From Diphasiastrum complanatum (taxonomy: Eukaryota; Streptophyta; Lycopodiopsida; Lycopodiales; Lycopodiaceae): a stretch of 64,000 nucleotides of DNA. Made by a program: the position numbers and the translations under genes. Within the stretch, counting starts at the first letter, position 1; every line of letters starts with the position of its first letter. A model generated the notes under the pieces. It was not told the origin of the DNA and made no database searches. It saw only the letters and a program-made list of their open reading frames with translations. The stretch covers positions 15,280,278 through 15,344,277 of the forward strand of contig CM055106.1 of the NCBI GenBank assembly GCA_029204225.1, given 5' to 3'. Shown piece after piece: positions 45,990-54,958 of this stretch.

Positions 45990-46790
45990 TCAATTATTAT
46001 CTAGATTGACATTTGCATCACCCTCAAAATCAGAGATTTGCTCTGCCTCGACAGTACGCCCGTCATCGTCTGATACATTGCAATAAGAGCCGGATTGCAT
46101 TCCCAATCGATCTACTCTCGGCTCCAAAGGTCTTTTCCCGGCGGTCCCAACAGCTTTTGCAGTCTCTCTTTCAATTTGAACCTCACGACTTTCTTTCGCA
46201 GGTCCTGAAGTGGTTACTTTTCTCCTTCTTTTTAAGGCTTGTTTTACAGATTCTTTAGGAGAGGGATTTGTTTTTCTACATGGAACAATTTCCATTCCTG
46301 TTACATCTTCAAGCATAGAAGCTGCAGCAAATCAATAATTGCAACATCAGAAAAAATACTTTCTATTCCCTCAGCTTCCATCAATAGCTTATGTTTGCTA
46401 CATAGGGCCATCAATCCATTAAAGAGAGAACCCTCATAGTGAAGAATAAACTCATTTGAGTCATGAGTTGGTGGCTCAGAAGTAAAATGTGCAGTGTCGG
46501 CACAAGACATAATAATATGACGCTCAAAACCATCTTGGCCGCGAGTCATAAACTCAGCTGTGTTGAAAGTAAATTCGTCTTGAAGGTAGATACCACGAAT
46601 TACGCCAAGACTTTCAACATTATCCATGAAAATTCAGGATCGCCAATTGATTTACTGGATATTATCACAAAGGCTTTCACATGAGGTCCACTTGAGCTTG
46701 GTTTATGAAGTATCTTCCAACCTCTGATAAGATATAATGGAGAGGCATTTTCGGAGGGCCTGAAAACGGTTTAGTCTGCGGTGTAGAAAG
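45990..46790 (-). pseudogene. Unidentified gene-like pair of frames
   Basis: The minus-strand frame 46627-46301 (MDNVESLGVIRGIYL, EFILHYEGSLFNGLMALC, IFSDVAIIDLLQLL) and the overlapping frame 46316-45990 (LEDVTGMEIVPC, a basic KQALKRRRKVTT patch, then an acidic end ISDFEGDANVNLDNN). Codon composition is protein-like, and the two frames meet at 46301-46316, so either a one-base shift or an intron separates them. Coding sense extends upstream to about 46700 (VKAFVIISSKSIGDPEFS). Family not recognised. The basic patch might be a nuclear signal. May be a host gene fragment or a DNA-transposon ORF. Confidence 0.4.
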
Positions 46791-46869
46791 CCTGCAAAAA
46801 AATACAGTTCAAATTATAAGTTAAATAGAATGTATAAAAAGTTTTCATGCAAAGTAAGATTGAGGGCCT

Positions 46870-46871
<2 letters not shown>

Positions 46872-46916
<45 letters not shown>
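46872..46916. repeat. (AT)n microsatellite
   Basis: About 22 uninterrupted AT units just before the palindrome-bearing tandem repeats. Confidence 0.95.
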
Positions 46917-46919
<3 letters not shown>

Positions 46920-47300
46920 TATAAATCCTTAATACCTCTCGCCGCGGTGGGAGGTTTTCATTTTTTTATTGTATATGTATATATTTGTAGATATATAGTT
47001 ATATAGATGTACTTATATATATGTGAACTCAGAACCTCCCGCCGTGGCGGGAAGTTTTGATTTAGTTTATTTAAACTCATCTAAAGGAAAATCACGAACT
47101 TAGAAAATTGAAGATGGGGAGCTCGGAACCTCCCGCCGCGGCGGGAAGTTCTGCTTTAGTTTATTTAAACTCAGCTATAGGAAAATCAGGAACTGAGAAA
47201 ATTGAAGATGGGAAAGTCAGAACCTCCCGCCACGGCGGGAGGTTCTGAAATTTTTTTCATGTAAAAAAATCAATTTCATTAAAATGATCTTCAGTATAAA
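46920..47300. repeat. About 96-bp tandem repeat, one palindrome per unit
   Basis: Palindrome cores near 46937, 47032, 47129 and 47222, about 96 bp apart. The last units share tttagtttatttaaactca, gaaaattgaagatgg and the palindrome. Here the palindrome sits in AT-rich sequence without CTCTGCGGTC words, showing that it is a separate module. Confidence 0.85.
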
Positions 47301-47584
47301 TTTAAATCTTACGTCTCTTCGAAATTGAACGAAAAATACCATTGATTGAGAATTTTTCTTGCAAGAAAATTGATGCTTCCAAAATTGGATTATGGAGGTA
47401 TGCTTAGAATACTGGGAATTAAAACGAGAATGCAAAGTCTAAGGAGAGGAGTGGTTCTACTTATACCATTTTTTATGGATAGATGTATACGGTACTTATG
47501 GGATATACCATTTGCCACGTGTCACTACCTTATCCCACAGAGCTATTTCAACATCTCATATATTTCAAAAACATACAGGCTGGG
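47301..47584. other. No gene recognised
   Basis: AT-rich spacer between palindrome repeats and array 3. The 5' part (tgaaatttttttcatg near 47243, continuing to about 47300) recurs at 49378-49430 next to another palindrome. Confidence 0.5.
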
Positions 47585-49130
47585 GTCTGCGGTCCTCTGC
47601 AGTCCCTAGTGACGTCCCTAATGCGGTCCTCTGCAGTCCCTTTGCGGTCTTCAGAGGAACCTCAAAGGTCCTCTACGACCTCTGCGGTACTCTGCAGTCC
47701 CTCTGGTCCTTTGCGAACTCTGTGGTCATCTACGGTCCCTCTGTGGTCCTCTGTGGTCCCTCTGTGGTCCCTCTCTGGTCCTAATGCGGTCCCTCCCTGG
47801 TCTTAATGCGGTCCCTTTACGGTCATGTGCGGTCCTCCCGTCGTGGCGGGAGGTTCTAAGTCCTAGGGTCCTCTGCGGTCCCTCTGCGGTCCTCTGCGGT
47901 CCATCTGCAACCTCTGCGGTCCCTCTTCGACCTCTGCGGTCCTCAACGACCCTCTACGACCGCAAAGGTCGCAAACTGCGACCTTTGTGGTCCCTCTCTG
48001 GTCCTAATGCGGTCCCTAATGCAGTCCGTCTATGGTCCTGTGCGGTCCTCCCGCCACGGCGGGAGGTTCTGAGTCCCACAGTCCTCTGCGGTCTCTCTGC
48101 GGTTTCTGAGTCCTACGGTCCTCTGCGGTCTCTCTGCAGTCCTCTATGGTCCATCTACGACCTCTGCAGTCTCTCTTCAACCTCTGCAGTCCTCAATGAC
48201 CCTCTGCGACCTCTGCGGTCCTTTGCGACCTCTACAGTCCCTCTTTGGTCCTAATGCGATCCCTCTCTGGTCCTAATGCGGTCCCTAATGAGGTCCCTCT
48301 ATGGTCTTGTGCGGTCCTCCCGCCGCGACGGGAGGTTCCGAGTCCTACGGTCCTCTGCGGTCCCTCTGCGACCTCTGCGGTCCTCTGTTGTCCTCTTCGT
48401 CCTCTGCCCTCCCTCTCGTCCTAATGCGATCCCTCTACGATCCTGTGCAATCCTTACGGTCCTTTGAGTCCTATGGTCCTCTGCGGTCCCTCGACGGTTT
48501 CTGAGTCCTATGATCCTCTACGGTCCCTCCGCTGTCCTCTCGGACCTCTGCGGTCTCTCTCTAATCCTAATGTGGTCCCTCTATGGTCCTGTGCGATGCT
48601 CCTGCCGCGGCGGGAGGTTCTGAGTCCTACGGTCCTCTGCGGTCCTTTGCTGTCCCTCTGCGGTTTCTGAGTCCTACGGTCCTCTACGGGTTCTCTACGG
48701 TCCCTCTTTGACCTCTGTGGTCCTCAACGACCCTCTACGACCTCTGCGGTCCTCTACGACCTCTACGATCCCTCTTCGACCTCTGCGGTCAACGATCCTC
48801 TACGACCTCTGCGATCCTCTGCTGTCTTCTCGGACCTCTGCGGTCCCTCTCTGGTCCTAATGTGGTCCCTCTTTGGTCCCTAATGCAGTCCCTCTACGGT
48901 CTTGTGCGGTCCCTCTACAATCCTCTGCGGTTCCTCTACAGTTCCTCTACGGTCCCTATGTGACCCTCTATGGTCCATACGCCGCGGCGGGTGCTCCCTC
49001 TGCGGTCTCTGAGGTCCCTCTCTAGTCCTATGAGACCCTCAACGGTCCTGTGCAGTCGCTTTGATGTCTTGTGCGGTCCCTAATGTGGTCCATAACGACT
49101 CCCTAATGTGGTCCTTTGCGGTCCCTAATG
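47585..49130. repeat. CTCTGCGGTC array 3 with palindromes
   Basis: Same word family but richer in ccctctgcggtcc and cctaatgcggtccc. Palindrome cores near 47835, 48047, 48317 and 48599, with a decayed one near 48968. Spacing of 210-370 bp differs from arrays 1 and 2, so this array expanded separately. Blocks such as gttctgagtcctacggtcct repeat after each palindrome. Open frames of up to 156 codons are by-products. Confidence 0.92.
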
Positions 49131-49400
49131 GGAAACTCAGAACCTCCCACCGCGGCGGGAGGTTTTGATGTTTTTTTACACTTAGCTAATGTTCAATGAG
49201 ATACTCTGATGGAATGTCGCGATAGATATTTCTAATGTTTTTTTACACTCAGCTAATGTTCAATCGGGAACTCAGAACCCCCCGCGGCGGGAGGTTCTGA
49301 TGTTGTTAAATGTTCAATGAGAAACTCCAAAAATTGAAAATGGGGAACTTAGAACCTCTCGCCGCGGCGGGAGATTCTGAAATTTTTTTCATGAAAAAAA
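49131..49400. repeat. Palindrome cluster in AT-rich sequence
   Basis: Palindromes near 49143, 49278 and 49353, each preceded by a variant of gggaactcagaacc and followed by ttctgatgttt or ttctgaaattttt. A sentence of sequence (tttttacactcagctaatgttcaat) is repeated at 49170-49195 and 49239-49263. Confidence 0.85.
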
Positions 49401-49426
49401 TCTAATTCATAAAAATGGTCTTCAAT

Positions 49427-49509
49427 ATATACCACATATATATAATTGTGTCTATAACAAAAGATATATAATTGTATCTTATATATATATATACTTTTGT
49501 TTTTATATA

Positions 49510-49580
<71 letters not shown>

Positions 49581-49745
49581 TTTGTAATTAAAAGAACATT
49601 TCAGAACCTCCCGCCGCGACGGGAGGTTCTGAAAAGGTTTTTTTATTACATATTTATAATAAAAACAAAAGGATATATATATATATATATAAGATACAAT
49701 TATACATCTTTTGTTACAGATACAATCATATATATGTGGTATATA
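49427..49745. repeat. About 320-bp imperfect palindrome centred on a GC palindrome
   Basis: The left arm 49427-49506 (atataccacatatat, aacaaaagat.tataattgta, cttttgtttttat) is the inverted copy of the right arm 49659-49745. Near its centre is the GC palindrome core at 49607-49626. The arms contain AT microsatellites that differ in length. A (CT)n/(TA)n tract (49517-49570) makes the left half longer. Confidence 0.8.
49517..49570. repeat. (CT)n followed by (TA)n microsatellite
   Basis: About 16 CT units, then about 10 TA units. The open frame reading LSLSLSLYIYIYI here is the microsatellite itself. Confidence 0.95.
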
Positions 49746-49756
49746 CAAATATATCA

Positions 49757-49758
<2 letters not shown>

Positions 49759-49803
<45 letters not shown>
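49759..49803. repeat. (TA)n microsatellite
   Basis: About 22 TA units between the large palindrome and array 4. Confidence 0.95.
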
Positions 49804-49804
<1 letters not shown>

Positions 49805-49806
<2 letters not shown>

Positions 49807-50310
49807 GTGGTCCATGTGCGGTCCAATGCGACCTCTGCGGTCCTCCCGCCACGGCGGGATGTTCTGACTTCTGCGGTCCTCTACGGTCCCTAATGCGGTT
49901 CCTCTGCGGTCATCTGCGACCTCTGATGTCCTCCCGCCACGGCGGGAGGTTTCGACTTCTGCGGTCCTCCGCGGTCCCTCTGCGGTCCCTAATGCGGTCC
50001 CTTTGCGATCCTCTGATGTTCCTCTGCAACTTCTGCGACCTCTACGGTCCCTAATGCTGTCCCTTTGCGATCCTCTAAGGTCCTATGCGACCCTCTACGG
50101 TCCTTTGCGGTCCCTTTGCTGTCCCTAATGCGGTTCCTCTGTGGTCCTTTGCGGTCCTCCCGCCGTGACGGGAGGTTCACTCCGAATTTTTTTTAAACCA
50201 AAAATCAATGAGAACCTCCCACAGCGGCGGGAGGACCACAAAGGACCACAGAGGGACCGCATTAGGGACCGCCGAGGTCGTAGAGGGTCGCATAGGACCT
50301 TACGGTTTCT
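49805..50310. repeat. CTCTGCGGTC array 4, orientation switch at its right end
   Basis: Palindrome cores near 49841, 49930, 50156 and 50215. Left of 50215 the words run as elsewhere (ctctgcggtc). Right of it (50235-50305) they run as the reverse complement (gaccacagagggaccgcatt). The switch lies exactly at a palindrome. Confidence 0.9.
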
Positions 50311-51360
50311 CAATCATGTTAACTATTAAGATGGGGAGGGGGTTTATCTATCTTTGTGGATAGATGTTCATTTGCTTATGGGATTTATGAACTGCCATGT
50401 GTGAACGACGTGTTGAACTCATAAAAAAACAAATGTAATTGATTTTGGCTTTTTTTACTTGTTGTAATTGTGACTAAAGAGCCACAATTATTGGAAATGG
50501 ACGATATCAGAAAATTTACATATACTCATGAGTTCTATCATGCTTCTAGAAATACTTATGGGATAATTGTTGTCTTTTTCTTGTGCTCTCGTCTCCTTGT
50601 TTTTTGAAAGACATATATAATTAAAAATTGCAAACAAAACATAAAGACATAAATAACTTTTAAAAACAGAAAAGTGAAATTTAGTAGAATTAAATGATGA
50701 ATAACACCAAACGTCTACTAAACAAAAATCTTAAATTTATAAAACCCAAAAATAAATAAAAGAATAAACAAATTGAAAGAAATTAAAAGAATATACAAAT
50801 AGTATCACATAATCATAACATTAATAGATTAAATATTCAAAAAAGCGAATAAAATTTAAAATATAAAGTAACTTTAATAATACAAAAAAAATTGAATATA
50901 ATCAAAATAATTATAAAATAACTGAAAAAATATATCAATAGAAAAAATAATATAAGTATTAACAAATCATCAAAAAACTCGAATATATCTATTATATAAA
51001 TCATAAAAATTTAATAAATTGATTATTTACTAGAATATTAAAATAAAACTCTAAATAAATAAAATAAAAAATAACACAATAAATTAGATATATAAAAATG
51101 GAATACAACAAAATAAACTCTCGAAATAAATGTATCAATAATATAATTTAAAAATAAAATCACAAAATATATATTAACAAATACAATAAAATAAAAAAAT
51201 TAATGAGAATAAAAAAGTACAAAACATATTACAAACATAGCTTAAAAACAGTTACTATTTTCAAAAATAATCAAAGATAAAATTTATAAAGCTAAGAAAA
51301 AAACAAAAACTTTAAAAGAATAATGAAAAACATTAATGCAAGTTACAAGAAAAAAAAGCC
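50311..51360. other. Very AT-rich gene-free block
   Basis: From about 50430 the sequence is almost entirely A and T (runs like aataaataaaagaataaac), with no period and no open frame worth noting. It ends sharply at the CTAAGG minisatellite. Composition unlike any neighbour. Confidence 0.8.
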
Positions 51361-51875
51361 TTTAAGGTCAAGTACTAAGGGCCTTGGGCTAAGGACTAAT
51401 CGCCTACGGTCATAACATTGGTCCAAGGGCAAAGAGTCAAGGGCTAAGGGCTAATTGTCGACAACCAAGGGCTAAGGGCTAGCAGCTAAGAACTAAGCTC
51501 CAACGACTAAGGGTCAAGGTCTAGGGACAAACGGTCAAGGGTCATGGTCTAAGGACCATGGGCCAACTGGCTTAGAACTGAGGGTCAAGACCCAATGGCC
51601 AAGAACTAAGGGCCAAGAAGCAAGGGCTAAGGGCCAATTGCCGACTACCGGGGGCTAAGTGTCAGCGGCTAAGAACTTAGGGCCACCAGCTAAGGGTAAA
51701 GGTCTTAGGACTAAGGGCTAACTAACTAAGGACTGAGGGCCAACTAGCTAAAGACTGACTCGGGCCAACTAGCTAAGGACCAAGGGTCGAGGGCCAACAT
51801 CTAATGGCTAAGACTAAGGACCAACTGGTTGAGGGCTAAGGGCTAAGGGCCTAGATATTAGGGCCAACATGATGG
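51361..51875. repeat. CTAAGG-type degenerate minisatellite
   Basis: Irregular repetition of gggctaagg, ggccaact, aagaactaag and aagggtcaagg words with unit lengths from 6 to about 25 bp over 0.5 kb. Purine/pyrimidine strand bias is strong. Not a canonical plant telomere repeat (TTTAGGG). Confidence 0.85.
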
Positions 51876-52169
51876 GAAAATGAATGTTGTCGCGGTCGCG
51901 AAAATAGTCGCGAAAGCGAAGCAATCATAACTCAATGCGATTCGGATGGAGTTCAGATGTGGTTGTTGGACATTGCCTACTAAATCACTCCTACAGTCCT
52001 CCCAAATGTAGTCAAGCACTGTTGATCTACGTTTATAAATTGATGCAGCATTCAACAAATTCAACCAATGTGCGAAATTGAAATGAATGGGAGAATCAGA
52101 CATACGAATAACAGTAGATACATTTGCATTCGAGATCATACAACATAAAAAAAAAAGACATGTGCACAA
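51876..52169 (-). pseudogene. Unidentified coding-like ORF
   Basis: A minus-strand frame of about 100 codons with varied composition (TVIRMSDSPIHFNFAHWLNL, RRSTVLDYIWEDCRSDLVGN), ending just before the minisatellite. It lies directly beyond the outer edge of the Copia-3 3' LTR. No family recognised. It may be an exon or a TE fragment. Confidence 0.25.
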
Positions 52170-52240
52170 TGGCTACAAGATCATCTATTGATTTTCTTTG
52201 ATTCTTCAAGCACTGCATGCAAATCCACGTAGTGCGTTGG

Positions 52241-52856
52241 TGTGAGAAAAATACAGTTCTCTCACGAATGGATGTCTCGCTTACTAGCGGACTTGTGGAT
52301 CTTTATAAATCCTAATCACAGAACACGTCTCGCACGTAGGCGGACTTTTTGTCTGTATTTCATCTTGATTGCTTACTAGCATCAGACTGTTTTTTCTTTT
52401 GTATGTTCGTCTAAGTATCATCCAGCAAGTATATAGTCGTTCTATGTAACTTTAAGATTAGAGTGATTAAGCATCTACAACTGATCAGGAAATTACAAGA
52501 GTGGCGGATTAGCCACGACCTAGAGTGTATCTGCTCACGTCATGCCATTAGATCAGATACCTGTACTTCTGGGTACTTGTATGACCTTTGCTGGTACTCT
52601 TTGGAGCGTGAGGGCAGAAAGTCTTTCGCAACGTTTTTCGTGTCGCGTCGTTGGTTTCATCTCCGTCGTCTGACTTTCTCATGTTGGATCGCAAAAGATT
52701 CTCGTTCGCGAATCTTTTGTGTTCGTGTCTTCTCGTCAGGTATTCGTGAAACTTTTGTGCTTCGTGTCTCTTGACTTTCGTGTTTGCGAACATCTTCATC
52801 AGGCAGAGGGCTAAAAGCTAGCAAAGCTTTGTAATTAGAAACGTTTTGTTTATTCA
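52241..52856 (-). mobile_element. Copia-3 3' LTR
   Basis: 616 bp from TGAATAAAC (minus strand, 52856) to TCTCACA (52241). The start is fixed by the adjacent polypurine tract. The lower border is chosen from the TG...CA rule and is less certain, since no partner LTR exists to confirm it. Confidence 0.65.
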
Positions 52857-53397
52857 GCTCCCTCTCAAAGCATGATAGCTTTACGATCCCGAGACTGCTC
52901 CTCTGTCTCTCAAAGAGTCTTTTGTTCAGGGCTTTGGTGAAGATGTCAGCAACCATGTCTTTCGTTCCAATGAAGGTGGCCTGCAGCATCTTCTTTTCAA
53001 TTAGATCCCTGATCAAGTGATACTTGATCGCAATGTGCTTCGTTCTGGAATGGAACACGAGATCTTTCGTCAGGTGTATTGCAGAGGTGTTGTCCATCTG
53101 CAAGACCAGAGGCTCGTTTCTTGTTTCACCCAATTCGTCCAAGAACTGTCTTAGCCAGGTTATCTCGTTGGCTATCTTTGTTGCTGCAACGTACTCTGCT
53201 TCACAAGATGACTGAGCTACAACGGTCTGCTTCTTGTTGACCCAAAGAATTGTTGCTCCTGATGTGATGGTGCATCCTCCTGAGACGCTTTTACAATCGT
53301 TCTTGAGGGATGCCCAACTAGCATCACTGTAGGAAAGTATCCTGAAACCTGCATTATGACAATAGCACAAGCCATAATCCCTCGTTAATTGAAGATA
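52657..53397 (-). pseudogene. Copia-3 RNase H
   Basis: Follows RT in the same frame after one TAA (53400-53398). YLQLTRDYGLCYCHN leads to ILSYSDASWASLKND (Asp), SGATILWVNKKQTVVAQSSCEAEYVAAT (Glu), LQMDNTSAIHL (Asp), HSRTKHIAIKYHLIRDLI and DMVADIFTKALNK. Complete, with all acidic residues. The frame runs about 200 bases into the LTR, adding a charged Arg/Glu tail that is probably not functional. Confidence 0.92.
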
Positions 53398-54542
53398 TTA
53401 CAAAATGAGTTTTGCGATCTTCCAATGTGTCGAGCCTGGATTCGTGCAGAATTGGCTCATCTTGAATACTGCATAAGCAATATCAGGACGTGTGTTGTCT
53501 GCGAGGTACATCAGTGATCCTATCAGCTTCATGTAAGCTGTGAGTTGCATTTGTTCTTTTTCTTCCTCAGTCTTTGGACAATCATCATTTGTCAGCACCG
53601 TCTCTGCGATCATTGGAGTATTCGCTCCTTTGTAGTTCAGCATCCCAAAGTCATCTAGGATCTTTTGGGTGTATCTGGACTGGTGAAGGTATAACTTACC
53701 TCCCTCATAGCCCCTTTCAATTTGCAAGCCTAGGTAACACCTGGCTTCTCCCAGATCCATGATCTCGAAATGTTTCGAGATGTCCGTCTTCACTTCAGCA
53801 ATTAGCTGCTCACTCCTGCAAAGTATCAGAGTGTCATCCACATATACAACCACGATGATGATCTGCCCATCTGTAACTCTGACATATACATTGGAATCAG
53901 CCAACAAAGGCTTGAATCCTAATGATTTCAGAGCTTGATTTTTCTTCTTGTACCATTGTCGGGCTGATTGTTTTAGACCGTAGATGCTTCTATGCATTCT
54001 ACATACATAGTCAAGAAGTGGATCCGAGATATATCCTGGGGGTTGATCCATATAGATTCTTCGTCTAGTTCGCCATGCAAGAAGGCTGTCTTCTCGTCCA
54101 CAATGTGGATCCTGAGGTCATAAGCTGCTGCATATGCAAATGGCAGACGTACGGACAAATGTTTGATGACAGGAGAGAAGGTTTCAAAGTAATCAATACC
54201 ATATCTCTGAGAAAATTCCTTCGCTACCAATCTTGCCTTGTATTTCGTGATGTTCCCATCTGGTTCATATTTGAGCTTGAAAACCCATTTGCATTTGAAT
54301 GTCTTGCGCTTATGTGGTAATGGCTCCAATGTCCATACCTTATTCTTTATCATGGATTCCATTTTTTCGTTCATGGCTTGGATCCATCTGTCCTTTTCTG
54401 GACTTTCAACCGCTTCCTCGAAGTCTGTGGTTCCCCACTGAATCCACAGAACTCTTCTGATTGTTATGTTCTGGATGTATGCGGTTGTAGCTATTGTTTC
54501 AGCCCACAGTGCCCTTGGAGCCTTCGAGTAGCCATCATACAT
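53398..54542 (-). pseudogene. Copia-3 reverse transcriptase, one frameshift
   Basis: The first frame (54542-53973) has [44 protein letters not shown] and the first catalytic block IVDEKTAFLHGELDEESI. A shift near 54045 leads to the second frame (54051-53398) with MHRSIYGLKQSARQWY, the intact active site VVVYVDDTLIL, HFEIMDLGEARCYLGLQI, IGSLMYLADNTRPDIAYAV and HWKIAK. Only the shift and the final TAA prevent a full RT-RNase H frame, so this copy is relatively young or decayed slowly. Confidence 0.93.
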
Positions 54543-54544
54543 CT

Positions 54545-54958
54545 GACTGCTTTCATTCGGGTTCTGTTCTTTCTTTCTACAACACCATTGTGTTGAGGCG
54601 TGTAGGCTGCAGTCCTTCTGTGAATGATGTCACGATCATTGCAGAAGTCAGTGAAGCGATTTGAGATGTATTCGCCACCTCAATCTATCCTGATCTGCTT
54701 CACCTTGTTGCATGTACATCTTTCAGCCGTATTCACATATTCTGTGAATTTATCAAGTGCTTCAGATTTATTCAGAATAAAATACACTTTGACAAATTTA
54801 CTATAATCATCAATAAAGGTTATATAATATTTTGAACCTCCTACTGAGATCACATTGAATGGTCCACAGATGTCAGAATGCACTAACTCCAGAATCTTGG
54901 TCGTTCTATAGGAGTCTTTGATGAATGGAGTGCGTGACATCTGCCACTTTCTCAAATG
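54545..54958 (-). pseudogene. Copia-3 integrase core, truncated
   Basis: From the truncation point: SRTPFIKDS, LELVHSDICGPF (first Asp), YYITFIDDYSKFVKVY and VKQIRID, then a TGA replacing the expected Ser/Gly codon, then GGEYIS and TPQHNGVVERKNRT (Glu intact), MMATRRLQG. The zinc-binding N-terminus is lost. The C-terminal half blends into the RT frame (LWAETIATTAYIQN, 54510). Confidence 0.88.

Larger units (their letters stand above)
52241..54958 (-). mobile_element. Copia-3, 5'-truncated Ty1/Copia element
   Basis: Minus strand: integrase (from 54958), RT, RNase H, a polypurine tract (gagagggagc, 52869-52857) and one LTR (52856-52241). GAG, protease, primer site and 5' LTR are missing; the element ends where the DUF7869-like pseudogene begins. 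RT and RNase H are much better preserved than in Copia-1 or Copia-2 (YVDD intact). The polypurine tract and RNase H resemble Copia-2, suggesting a related lineage. Confidence 0.9.

Noticed and set aside
49497-49893. Open frames reading LSLSLS/YIYIYI
   Set aside because: Direct translation of (CT)n and (TA)n microsatellites.
36884-50329. Dozens of long open frames on both strands through the CTCTGCGGTC arrays (up to 156 codons)
   Set aside because: They exist because the repeat words lack stop codons in several frames. The peptides are the same low-complexity motif in every frame and both strands.
51361-51875. Interstitial telomere repeat
   Set aside because: The words (gggctaagg, ggccaact) are not TTTAGGG or its complement and have no constant 7-bp period.
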